Assembly: GCF_036784765.1 (NCBI RefSeq)
Contig: NZ_CP136651.1
Location: forward strand, 744,001-808,000
Reading direction: 5' to 3'
Source: Novosphingobium sp. ZN18A2
Lineage (GTDB): Bacteria; Pseudomonadota; Alphaproteobacteria; Sphingomonadales; Sphingomonadaceae
Length of the DNA: 64,000 nucleotides
Part shown: in pieces, positions 10,136 through 18,252 of the stretch
How positions within the stretch are numbered: position 1 is the stretch's first letter
How the letters are laid out: each line of letters opens with the position of its first letter
Made by a program: the position numbers and the translations under genes
Notes under the pieces: generated by a model
Database searches by the model: none
Told to the model about the DNA's origin: nothing
What the model saw: only the letters and a program-made list of their open reading frames with translations

Positions 10136-12808
10136 ATGTTATTTTTCGACAAGGCCAGCCAATTGGCGGACAGGGCTCCGCCGATCCCGGCAGGAGATGA
10201 GCCGGGGGCAAGCGGCGGCCAGCATCGGTTCTGGCACGATCTGGAACGGTTCGGAGACAACGTTGCGCTCAAGGGCGAAGCGGGGGAGAGCGTCAGCTAT
10301 GTCGATCTTGCCCGGATGGCCGACAACGCGGGCTTCGCTTGCGGTGCGCGCCGGCTTGTCGTCATGGAAATCGACAACAGCATACCGGCCGTCGCAGCCT
10401 ACCTGGGGGCGTTGAGGGCCGGGCACGCGATCATTCTGACCGCGCCGGGCAATATCCGCGACCTGGACCTGCTCGTCGAAACGTATCGGCCCGACCTGAT
10501 GGTGTCGCACAGCGATGGGCTGATAGAGGCGGATGCCGGTCCGAATACCGGGCTTCATCCCGATCTTGCCGTGATGCTGTCAACCTCGGGGTCGACCGGC
10601 AGCCCCAAGCTGGTCCGGCTTTCAGATGCCAATCTTGACGCCAACGCCCGCTCGATTGCCGCGTATCTGGGGATTTGCCCGCGGGACTGCGCTATTACCA
10701 CGCTGCCGCCCTATTACTCCTACGGCTTGTCGGTGCTGCATTCCCGCCTTGCGTCGGGCGCCAGCATAGCGCTCACCAACCGTTCGGTCACCGATCCGGA
10801 ATTCCTCCGCATCGCCGGCCGGTGCGAAGCGACCACGCTGGCAGGCGTGCCCTATACCTATGAACTGCTTCTTGCGTCGGGTCTTCTGGACGATCTGCCG
10901 CCGTCGATGCGCCTGTTGACGCAAGCCGGCGGACGGCTTGCCCCGGAACTGGTCGAACGGGTCCGCGTTGCCGCCGAAGCGCGGAACCTGCGGTTTTTCG
11001 TCATGTACGGACAGACCGAGGCGACCGCGCGCATGGCCTACGTCCCGCCGGAGCAGCTCGCCCGGTATCCCGATTGCATAGGCCAGCCGATCCCGGGCGG
11101 CTCTTTCGAACTGGTCGATCCGCAAACCGGGGCGCCCGCGGACAAGGCGGGCGAACTGGTTTATCGCGGGCCGAATGTGATGATGGGCTATGCCTCGGAC
11201 CGGGGCGATCTGGCCCGGGGCAGGGACATCGACCGGCTCGTGACCGGCGACCTTGCCGAGATGGTCCGACCGGGAATGTTCCGCATCACCGGGCGCAAAA
11301 GGCGGTTCATCAAGCTCTTCGGAAGGCGCATCGCGCTCGACCAGGCGGAAGCGGAGGCCGCCCGGATCGGCTGGAGCACGGTTGCCACAGGCGATGACGA
11401 AAGGCTGGTCCTTGCCGTGGAAGGCGACCGCGATCCCGCGCCGCTCGCCGCCTATTTCGCGGACCATTACAAGCTCCCGCCAAAGTGTGTCGTCGCGCTT
11501 CGCCTGCCGGTCATTCCCCGCCTCGCGAGCGGGAAGCCGGACTATCGGTCCATCCTGGCCGGCGTATCCGGCGATGGCCCGGCTTCGCCTGACGGCGATC
11601 CGATGGCGACCTATGCCGCCGTCCTGGCACAAGCGGCCCGGACCGACGCGGTTGGCGACGATGCGACGTTCCGCGAGTTTGGCGGGGACTCGCTGATGTA
11701 TGTCGAGGCGATCATGGCGCTCGACGAGGCGTTCGGAACCGCGCCGGTGGGCTGGGAATCCATGCCGCTGGGCACGTTACGGAAAATGTCCGCGGCCACC
11801 GTGCCCGATCCTGCCGCAGCCCAGCCGCGTATCCAGGACTTCGGCTTCATCCCCGCGATGCGGACAGTGGCCATTCTGCTTGTTCTTGCACCCCATGCAA
11901 AGTCTGCATTGACGAGCGACGACGGAATATTGAATTACCTGCATTTCCGTCACGTAAATGCGATTTTCGTATTTATCGCCGGGTTCTTGTTCCAGAAATT
12001 GATATCGAGTTTTTCATATAAGAATTACATAAATAACAAGATAAAATATATCGCGCTGCCTTATGTATTGATATCGATTCCGGCGATCCTTGTTTATCTT
12101 TTCGAACTAAAGGATCGCGCCAAGCTGGATGCGCCTGGTTTCATACACGGCGATTTCATGCTGACCGTTTACATGATCCTTACAGGAACCCATCTTGGGC
12201 CGCTTTGGTTCATGCCCATGATATTCCTGATTTATTTGTCGTCTCCGATACTCAAGGCGATCGACGACAGGCCGCAGGCATATTGGGCTGTTTTCCTGTT
12301 GTTCCTGCTGGCCATGTACGTCGGGCGTCCGCCATTGGACAACAACCCGTTCCAGGCATTCGTCTTTTACCTGCCCGCCTATGTACTCGGGATGGCGGTG
12401 TCGCATTATCATCGACGCTGGCTGCCCGTACTGGCAGGCAGTTGGCCCCTGTTTCTGGTACCGGCCGTCGTCCTGTCTGTCCTGCCGCCCGATCTGCAGC
12501 CGGTCGATCCGCTGATGATGGTGGCAAAGGTCTGCCTTGGCCTGGGTATTCTTGGCCTTCTGGCGCGCTATTCGGCCAGGATACCCGGAAATTTCCGGTT
12601 TATCGGCGACCTGAGCTTCGGCATTTATCTCGTCCACGGATATTTCGCGTCCGCGATTTCGTTAACGGCGGCCCGGTTCGGCTGGGATCTGGAAGGCTTG
12701 CCGGCGTTCCTTTTCGTCTATGCCATCATCCTGTCGCTTTCGGTCGCGACGGTCCTGCTGGTCAAGCGCATCTTCGCAACGCAAAGCCGGCTGATCATCG
12801 GGGCATAG
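10136..12808 (+). CDS. Adenylation domain - acyl carrier domain - acyltransferase 3 (OafA-like) membrane fusion protein
   Basis: An 890-residue three-part protein. Residues ~20-475 form an ANL adenylation domain: P-loop STSGSTGSPK at 149-158, YGQTEA at 291-296, GD at 371-372 and the catalytic Lys467 in LASGKPDY. Residues ~485-560 form a carrier domain with FGGDSLMY, where Ser519 would take phosphopantetheine. From ~570 to the end lies a multi-pass acyltransferase-3 domain starting PAMRTVAILLVLAPHA, with the family's Arg576 and His587. The logic is activate an acid, load it on the carrier, then transfer it to a membrane-facing or exported acceptor. The substrate is unknown. The ATG at 10136 is used (a TTG sits just before it). 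Bases ~11,990-12,080 are clearly AT-rich compared with the surroundings. Confidence 0.88.
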   Translation: MLFFDKASQLADRAPPIPAGDEPGASGGQHRFWHDLERFGDNVALKGEAGESVSYVDLARMADNAGFACGARRLVVMEIDNSIPAVAAYLGALRAGHAIILTAPGNIRDLDLLVETYRPDLMVSHSDGLIEADAGPNTGLHPDLAVMLSTSGSTGSPKLVRLSDANLDANARSIAAYLGICPRDCAITTLPPYYSYGLSVLHSRLASGASIALTNRSVTDPEFLRIAGRCEATTLAGVPYTYELLLASGLLDDLPPSMRLLTQAGGRLAPELVERVRVAAEARNLRFFVMYGQTEATARMAYVPPEQLARYPDCIGQPIPGGSFELVDPQTGAPADKAGELVYRGPNVMMGYASDRGDLARGRDIDRLVTGDLAEMVRPGMFRITGRKRRFIKLFGRRIALDQAEAEAARIGWSTVATGDDERLVLAVEGDRDPAPLAAYFADHYKLPPKCVVALRLPVIPRLASGKPDYRSILAGVSGDGPASPDGDPMATYAAVLAQAARTDAVGDDATFREFGGDSLMYVEAIMALDEAFGTAPVGWESMPLGTLRKMSAATVPDPAAAQPRIQDFGFIPAMRTVAILLVLAPHAKSALTSDDGILNYLHFRHVNAIFVFIAGFLFQKLISSFSYKNYINNKIKYIALPYVLISIPAILVYLFELKDRAKLDAPGFIHGDFMLTVYMILTGTHLGPLWFMPMIFLIYLSSPILKAIDDRPQAYWAVFLLFLLAMYVGRPPLDNNPFQAFVFYLPAYVLGMAVSHYHRRWLPVLAGSWPLFLVPAVVLSVLPPDLQPVDPLMMVAKVCLGLGILGLLARYSARIPGNFRFIGDLSFGIYLVHGYFASAISLTAARFGWDLEGLPAFLFVYAIILSLSVATVLLVKRIFATQSRLIIGA

Positions 12809-12915
12809 CGGAGCCGTCCACGCCGCCTTGCGGGCTGACACCGCAGCCGCCCAGCGCGCTCGCAGGCATTCACGGTGCGAGCGTTACCGGTTCGCGCCCG
12901 CCGTGCGGGTTGGTA

Positions 12916-13896
12916 TTACTCTGCGGCCAACAGTCCGTCGGTCTGCTGCAGCACGGCCTGCTGGCGCGCCGGGGGCAGCCATGCGAATTCTCCGGGCAGG
13001 CCAAGGCGCTCTGCCGCCTGCCACGCGGGAGAGGCGCGGTCCTTGTGCCGGTCCGCCGCCTTGCCCGCCGCCTTCAGCGCCATGCGGTCGAGCAACGTCA
13101 GGTTCCATTCCGGCCCCAGTTCCAGACGTTCGCGCACCACGGGAGGCAGGATGGAGACCGCGCCGCGTGCAAGCGCGCGATGCAGGAAGCGCGGCACGCT
13201 GGGCGCTGCCTTGCCCGATGCGATGATGTTCAGGAATTCCAGGTTGATGGGGTGCGGTTCGAACCGGGGAAGAAGGTCTTCCATCATCTCCATGAATTCG
13301 GCCTCCGAAGAGGCGGAGCGCGTAACCCCGTAAAGCTCGCCCACCACGCGGCCTTCGGCGAAGAACCGGCTCTGGTCAGCGGACGAAAGCGGGCGCACGA
13401 AAGTGTGATAGGCCTTTACGAAGCCATACCCGGCCGTCGCATGGACCCAGTCGAGCAGTTCGGGTTCAAGCGCGCGGTAGGGTGTGCCGTCGGGCGTTTC
13501 ACCCGATACTTTCGCGTGCATGCGTGTGACGCCCGCGATCACCTTGCGCGCCATCGATGCCGGGCCATAGACGCCGACCATCGCCGCGATGCCGGTGCGG
13601 CGCGATCGACCGATCGGATCGACCGGATAGACCGAATGATCCCACACCCCGCTGCGGATGCGGGCATCGGCGAATTCCAGCAGGACCGCCGCCACACCGC
13701 CCACGCCCATCGCGATCTGGTTGCGGAACACGCGCCATTGCACCGAATCGGGTGCAAGCAGCGCCGGTTCGCCGGGCGGGTTGCGATAATCGACGGTCCA
13801 TTCGCGCGCGGCCGCCTTCTTCGCGGCGGCGGCCAGGGTTGCATTCTCGTCCTGTGCCTGTCCGGCGGTGCGGGGTTCGGGATCGTGCAGGGCCAT
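12916..13896 (-). CDS. Oxygenase MpaB family protein (DUF2236)
   Basis: A 326-residue protein of the DUF2236/MpaB family, which includes haem-dependent latex-clearing proteins and fungal MpaB oxygenases. Recognisable segments are the N-terminal SVQWRVFRNQ, the GVYGP motif, the central HATAGYGFVKAYHTFVRPLS with candidate haem-ligand histidines, and GRVVGELYGV. No signal peptide is evident. It is transcribed away from the acyl-CoA dehydrogenase at 14030 and shares a ~130-bp control region with three palindromes. Co-regulation suggests a joint role in oxidising a lipid-like or terpenoid substrate, which is inference. Confidence 0.85.
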   Translation of the reverse strand: MALHDPEPRTAGQAQDENATLAAAAKKAAAREWTVDYRNPPGEPALLAPDSVQWRVFRNQIAMGVGGVAAVLLEFADARIRSGVWDHSVYPVDPIGRSRRTGIAAMVGVYGPASMARKVIAGVTRMHAKVSGETPDGTPYRALEPELLDWVHATAGYGFVKAYHTFVRPLSSADQSRFFAEGRVVGELYGVTRSASSEAEFMEMMEDLLPRFEPHPINLEFLNIIASGKAAPSVPRFLHRALARGAVSILPPVVRERLELGPEWNLTLLDRMALKAAGKAADRHKDRASPAWQAAERLGLPGEFAWLPPARQQAVLQQTDGLLAAE

Positions 13897-13904
13897 TACA
13901 CCTT

Positions 13905-13920
13905 CCTATCGCTTGATAGG
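13905..13920. promoter_or_regulatory. Palindromic operator candidate 1 (CCTATC-GCTT-GATAGG)
   Basis: Perfect 6-bp inverted repeat with a 4-bp spacer, only 8 bp upstream of the MpaB-like gene start. It shares the TATC...GATA core with two further palindromes in the same divergent promoter. TetR-type repressors typically bind such sites, but no regulator gene is adjacent. Confidence 0.55.
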
Positions 13921-13927
13921 CTATGCT

Positions 13928-13941
13928 TATCATGGCTGATA
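13928..13941. promoter_or_regulatory. Palindromic operator candidate 2 (TATCA-TGGC-TGATA)
   Basis: Perfect 5-bp inverted repeat with a 4-bp spacer. Its centre is 22 bp (about two helical turns) from that of candidate 1, so two dimers could bind the same DNA face. It lies on the MpaB side of the divergent promoter. Confidence 0.55.
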
Positions 13942-13993
13942 GCCAGCGGCAAGAAGGGGTTGTCAACACACTTGCCGCTGCGCGACGAGCTTG

Positions 13994-14009
13994 TTATCAG
14001 AAATGATAA
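13994..14009. promoter_or_regulatory. Palindromic operator candidate 3 (TTATCA-GAAA-TGATAA)
   Basis: Perfect 6-bp inverted repeat with a 4-bp spacer, ending 20 bp before the acyl-CoA dehydrogenase ATG at 14030. Same TATC...GATA core as the other two. Its position would let a bound repressor block that gene directly. Confidence 0.6.
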
Positions 14010-14029
14010 TAATTGGCCGGGAGCATGGA

Positions 14030-15256
14030 ATGGATCTGAACTGGAGCGCCGAAGACCTCGCCTTCGCGGAAGAGGCGCGCACCTTCTTCGAGGCCGAACT
14101 TACGCCGGAACTGCGCGCGGCGGGCGCGCTGATGACCAGCGTCTATGCCGATCACGATCTGGGCATGGAATGGCAGGCAAAGCTCCACGCAAGGGGATGG
14201 GCCGCGCCCGGCTGGCGCAAGGAGCACGGCGGCACCGACTGGACGCCCGCGCAGCACTACCTGTTCGAGCGCGAGCGTATTCGCGCGGGCGCGCCGCCGG
14301 TTTCGCCGATGGGCATCCACATGGTCGCCCACGTGCTTCAGGCTTTCGGCACCGACGAACAGAAGGATTTCTTCCTGCCGCGCATCCTGACCGGCGAAGT
14401 GTTCTTCTGCCAGGGCTATTCCGAGCCGCAGGCAGGTTCGGACCTTGCCAGCCTGCAGATGGGCGCGGTGGCCGACGGAGACGACTTCGTGCTCAACGGG
14501 TCGAAGATCTGGACCACGCACGCGCAGGAAGCCAACTGGATGTTCAGCCTTGTCCGCACCAGCAAGGGCGGGCGTCCGCAGCAGGGCATCACGTTCCTGC
14601 TTGTCGACATGACGACGCCGGGCGTGCTGGTTCGTCCGCTGGTCATGACATCGGGCGAAACGGTGCAGAACCAGGTGTTCTTCACCGATGTGCGCGTGCC
14701 GAAGACGAACGTGATCGGCGCGGTCGACGATGGCTGGACCGTGGCCAAGTACCTTCTCGAGTTCGAGCGCGGGCACAGTTATGCCCCCGGCCTTAAGGTG
14801 CGCGCGGAAACGCTGCGCGAAGAGGCGGCGAAGGCGCAGACGCCCGAGGGGGCCTTGCTGGACGATCCCTTGTTCGCCAGCCGGCTGGCCCGCGCGATGA
14901 TCCGTATAGACGTGCTGGAAGTGCTTGAATTCAAGCTGGTGTCGGGCGCGCGCGACGATGGCTCTGTCGGCGCGCTTTCGTCGATGATGAAGATCATGGG
15001 CACCGAACTGGCGCAGGAATTGACCGAGCTTGCCTTTCGCGCGGCGGGCACGACCGGCACCGTTTACCAGCCGCACGCCACGCGGCCCGGCGCCGAAGTG
15101 CAGAACTATACGCCGCCGACCGACGGCGGCCAGATCGGAGAGGCGTGGGAAGCCGTCGCTCCGCTGCGCTATTTCAACGAGCGGGCCGGATCGATCTATG
15201 CCGGATCGAACGAAATCCAGCGCAACATCCTGGCCAAGCGCGTTCTGGGGCTTTGA
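14030..15256 (+). CDS. Acyl-CoA dehydrogenase
   Basis: FAD-dependent acyl-CoA dehydrogenase of 408 residues (MDLNWSAEDLAFAEEART...). Family motifs are CQGYSEPQAGSDLASL, LNGSKIWTTHAQ and the C-terminal YAGSNEIQRNILAK. It is similar in layout to the large subunit encoded at 4857, but no small-subunit partner follows it. The ATG at 14030 gives the conserved N-terminus; in-frame ATGs at 13991 and 14003 lie in or beside operator candidate 3 and are less likely. It is divergent from the MpaB-like oxygenase gene and probably regulated together with it. Confidence 0.92.
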   Translation: MDLNWSAEDLAFAEEARTFFEAELTPELRAAGALMTSVYADHDLGMEWQAKLHARGWAAPGWRKEHGGTDWTPAQHYLFERERIRAGAPPVSPMGIHMVAHVLQAFGTDEQKDFFLPRILTGEVFFCQGYSEPQAGSDLASLQMGAVADGDDFVLNGSKIWTTHAQEANWMFSLVRTSKGGRPQQGITFLLVDMTTPGVLVRPLVMTSGETVQNQVFFTDVRVPKTNVIGAVDDGWTVAKYLLEFERGHSYAPGLKVRAETLREEAAKAQTPEGALLDDPLFASRLARAMIRIDVLEVLEFKLVSGARDDGSVGALSSMMKIMGTELAQELTELAFRAAGTTGTVYQPHATRPGAEVQNYTPPTDGGQIGEAWEAVAPLRYFNERAGSIYAGSNEIQRNILAKRVLGL

Positions 15257-15363
15257 CCGGGTAATGCCGGACGCCCCTGGAAACGGGCAACTGCGCTAGC
15301 CAACGTCCGCGTCGCGGCGTATCGCGATGCCATGATGACCGGCACACTGATTGTCGAGCGGCC

Positions 15364-16449
15364 ATGCGGGGCAGGCTGAAATCGGGCCTGTCATGGCCCG
15401 GTGCACCGATGGCGCTCGTCTCGGCGGCGCTGTTCGGGGCCAGCACGCCGCTTGCCAAGCTGCTGCTTGGCCAAGGCGTCGATGCATGGCTGCTTGCCGG
15501 GCTGCTCTATCTCGGGTCCGGCGTTGGACTGGGCGCGGCGTTGCTGTTCCGAAGCGCCCTGGGCGTTCCCGCCAGCGAGGCGCCCTTGCGCCGTTCGGAC
15601 CTGCCGTGGCTTGCGCTTGTGGTGTTGAGCGGCGGCGTTGTCGGGCCGCTTCTGCTGATGGTCGGCCTGCTCACCACGCCAGCCTCGTCCGCGGCCCTGC
15701 TGCTCAATGTCGAGGGGCTGGCGACGATGGGCATCGCGTGGATCGTGTTCCATGAGAACGTGGACCGGCGCTTGCTGGCCGGCGCTGCCGCGATCCTTGC
15801 CGGGGCGATGCTGCTTTCATGGCGCGGCGGCGGAGCGGGGGTGGGACCGGGCGCACTGGCCATCGTCGGCGCGTGTATCGCATGGGGCATAGACAACAAC
15901 CTGACCCGCAAGCTTTCGTCCGCGGACCCCACCCAGATCGCGGCGATCAAGGGACTGGTCGCGGGCGCGGTCAACCTCGCCCTGGCGCTCGCCAACGGAG
16001 CGTCCTTGCCCGCTGCCGGGGCATTGGGCGGAGCGGGACTTGTGGGCTTCATGGGCTATGGGGTCAGCCTTGTGCTGTTCGTCCTCGCGCTGCGCCATCT
16101 GGGAACGGCGCGGACGGGCGCCTATTTCTCGACCGCGCCGTTCATCGGCACCGCGCTTGCGTTGCTGCTGTTCCATGAGCCGGTGACAGCGCGGCTGGCG
16201 ATCGCCGCGATCCTGATGGGTGTGGGCCTCTACCTGCATCTGGCCGAAAGCCATGACCACGAACACGCCCACGATGCGCTGGAACACGAACACCGCCACG
16301 TCCACGACAGCCACCACCAGCACGATCACGGGCCGGACGATCCCGCGGGTGAGCCGCACACGCACTGGCACCGCCACGCCCCGATGGTGCATCGCCATCC
16401 GCACTATCCCGACCTGCATCATCGGCACGGTCACGCAGCGGAGCGATGA
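15364..16449 (+). CDS. EamA/DMT-family transporter with a histidine-rich C-terminal tail
   Basis: A drug/metabolite-superfamily permease of 361 residues. About ten hydrophobic segments fill residues 10-290 as two EamA repeats (LVSAALFGASTPLAKLLLG; IVGACIAWGIDNNLTRKLS). The last ~70 residues are extraordinarily His-rich (HDHEHAH, HEHRHVHDSHHQHDHG, HWHRH, HRHPHYPDLHHRHGH), a likely cytosolic binding site for divalent metals such as Zn, Ni or Co. This suggests metal export or metal-sensitive transport rather than amino-acid efflux, but no substrate is demonstrated. The gene runs convergently toward motB. Confidence 0.87.
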   Translation: MRGRLKSGLSWPGAPMALVSAALFGASTPLAKLLLGQGVDAWLLAGLLYLGSGVGLGAALLFRSALGVPASEAPLRRSDLPWLALVVLSGGVVGPLLLMVGLLTTPASSAALLLNVEGLATMGIAWIVFHENVDRRLLAGAAAILAGAMLLSWRGGGAGVGPGALAIVGACIAWGIDNNLTRKLSSADPTQIAAIKGLVAGAVNLALALANGASLPAAGALGGAGLVGFMGYGVSLVLFVLALRHLGTARTGAYFSTAPFIGTALALLLFHEPVTARLAIAAILMGVGLYLHLAESHDHEHAHDALEHEHRHVHDSHHQHDHGPDDPAGEPHTHWHRHAPMVHRHPHYPDLHHRHGHAAER

Positions 16450-16484
16450 TCTTCGGCATCGCCGCGAAGGGTCGCCAGCGGCGC

Positions 16485-17330
16485 CTAGTCCAGCAGCGTG
16501 ATCGAAATCCGGCGGTTGCGCGGGTCTGCGGGGTTGTCCTTTACCAGCAATTCGCGATCGGCCACGCCTTCTATGCGGCGGAAGCGGGCAGCGGGAATGC
16601 CGTCGCGCATCAGCGCCTGCCGGGTCGCTTCGGCGCGGCCCGCGGAAAGCGACCAGTTGTTTGCCCCCGCGCCCTGCTTCCACGGCACGGAATCGGTGTG
16701 GCCGCGGATCGTCAGCCCGGCGCTGTCGTCCGAAACGGACTGGGCAATCGCCATCAGCAGTTCGGTCGCGTCCGGGGTCAGCAGCGTGGTGCCAAGGCGG
16801 AACATGGAAAAATCGGCGTTATCGACAAGGTCGATCCGCAAGCCCTGGGTGGTATCGACCAGGCGGACCTGGCGCGTAAGCCGCCGCAGCGTGGCACTGG
16901 CCTTCAGCTTTTCGCTCAGCTTCGCCTCAAGGCTTTGCCGCCGCTTCATCGCCGATCCGCCTTCTTTCGGCCCGCCGGTCGCGTCGCGCGGGAAGGTGAG
17001 CGATTTTGTGCCGGTCTGGCCCGCTCGATTAGGATAATTATCCACATCGGTGATGGATGATCCGCCCAGCAGCCCGTTCGATCCCGCGCTTTCCTGTTTC
17101 AGCTTCACCAGCGTGGGCGTGAAGTAATCGGCCAGCCCCTTGCGCTGTTTCTCGTTTGTCGCGCCCAGCAGCCACAGCAGCAGGAAGAACGCCATCATCG
17201 CGGTCACGAAGTCGGCATAGGCAACCTTCCACGCGCCGCCGTGATGCCCGCCTTCCACCACCGTCACTTTCCTGACGATGATCGGTGCGGGCGGTTCCGT
17301 GCGGTCCTGCTCTTTCTTCCTCGCGGCCAT
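16485..17330 (-). CDS. motB: Flagellar stator protein MotB
   Basis: Stator subunit that anchors the torque-generating channel to peptidoglycan. It is 281 residues with a short cytoplasmic N-terminus, one membrane helix with the proton-carrying Asp (VAYADFVTAMMAFFLLLWLLG), a plug/linker, and an OmpA-type peptidoglycan-binding domain at about 160-281 (IRGHTDSVPW ... LSAGRAEATRQAL ... NRRISITLL). It is the last gene of the leftward flagellar run, 15 bp after motA. The start is the conserved MAARKKEQ with a GGGAGCGC ribosome site just upstream. Confidence 0.96.
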   Translation of the reverse strand: MAARKKEQDRTEPPAPIIVRKVTVVEGGHHGGAWKVAYADFVTAMMAFFLLLWLLGATNEKQRKGLADYFTPTLVKLKQESAGSNGLLGGSSITDVDNYPNRAGQTGTKSLTFPRDATGGPKEGGSAMKRRQSLEAKLSEKLKASATLRRLTRQVRLVDTTQGLRIDLVDNADFSMFRLGTTLLTPDATELLMAIAQSVSDDSAGLTIRGHTDSVPWKQGAGANNWSLSAGRAEATRQALMRDGIPAARFRRIEGVADRELLVKDNPADPRNRRISITLLD

Positions 17331-17345
17331 TGCATCGCGCTCCCG

Positions 17346-18209
17346 TTACTTGCCGCGAAGCGCGTCGAGCAGTTCGTTGAGGCCGGGGCGGAACGCATGA
17401 CCAAGCCCGGACCGCGCGCTTTCCACCACCAGCGGTTGCGGCCAGCCGTGCAGGCTGGCGATCACCACCTGCTTGACTGCATGAAAGATCATCTCGTCCT
17501 GTTCCACCACCTGCTTCAGCCGCCCGGCCATCGGGGCGACGATGCCATAGGCCAGCAGCACGCCCATGAAGGTGCCGACCAGCGCCGAACCGATCATGCC
17601 GCCCAGGATGCTGGGCGGCTTGTCGATCGATCCCATCGTCTTCACCACGCCCAGCACGGCGGCGACGATGCCCAGCGCGGGCAGCGCGTCGGCCAGGTTC
17701 TGCAGCGCGTGCTGGGGTTCGTGCATTTCGTGGAAGGTGGTTTTCATCGCGTTGTCCATCACCTCTTCCACCGCGTGAACCTCAAGCGTGCCCGATGAAA
17801 CCACGATCAGCGTCAGCGTGTCGCAGACCAGCGCGGTCAGCGGCTTGTTGGCCAGAAGGCGGGGATATTCGGCGAAGACGGGGGAACCGGCAGGATCGGT
17901 GACATGGCTTTCCAGCGCCACCGGCCCGTCCGCCTTCAGGATCTTCATCAGCTTCGTGGTCAGCGCGATCGCGTCGACATGGTCCTGCTTCGAATGCTTC
18001 GGCCCCTTGAACACCTTGCCGAAGCCGCCGCCGATGGCCTTCAGTTCGTGCAGCGAATTGCCGGTGACAAGCGCCCCCACCGCCGCGCCGCCGATGATCA
18101 GCATCTCGTGCGGAATGGCCTCCATCACCGGGCCGAGCGCGCCGCCGGTAAAGGCGAAGCCGCCGAACACCATGACGATAAGGATGACGATGCCGATCGC
18201 GGCGTACAT
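17346..18209 (-). CDS. motA: Flagellar stator protein MotA
   Basis: Membrane stator subunit of 287 residues that forms the ion channel with MotB. Four hydrophobic segments are visible (MYAAIGIVILIVMVFGGFAF; MLIIGGAAVGALVTGNS; ALGIVAAVLGVVKTMG; ALVGTFMGVLLAYGIVAPMAG), with a large cytoplasmic loop between the second and third pairs carrying the rotor-contact region (EYPRLLANKPLTALVCDTL). It is separated by 43 bp from flgL, a gap that contains a GCGCGC hairpin, and is probably read through from the flg operon. Confidence 0.96.
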   Translation of the reverse strand: MYAAIGIVILIVMVFGGFAFTGGALGPVMEAIPHEMLIIGGAAVGALVTGNSLHELKAIGGGFGKVFKGPKHSKQDHVDAIALTTKLMKILKADGPVALESHVTDPAGSPVFAEYPRLLANKPLTALVCDTLTLIVVSSGTLEVHAVEEVMDNAMKTTFHEMHEPQHALQNLADALPALGIVAAVLGVVKTMGSIDKPPSILGGMIGSALVGTFMGVLLAYGIVAPMAGRLKQVVEQDEMIFHAVKQVVIASLHGWPQPLVVESARSGLGHAFRPGLNELLDALRGK

Positions 18210-18252
18210 TATTCTGGTCCCCCGGTTGGTGTGCGCGCTTTGGCGCGCGCGG

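Noticed and set aside
12205-14796. 863-codon plus-strand frame across the end of the fusion gene, the MpaB gene and the acyl-CoA dehydrogenase
   Set aside because: It runs out of frame through three real genes with intact motifs; composition is typical of shadow frames.
18230-18252. Transcription terminator between flgL and motA
   Set aside because: There is a GCGCGC-TTTG-GCGCGC hairpin but no U-run, and the gap is only 43 bp; read-through is more likely.
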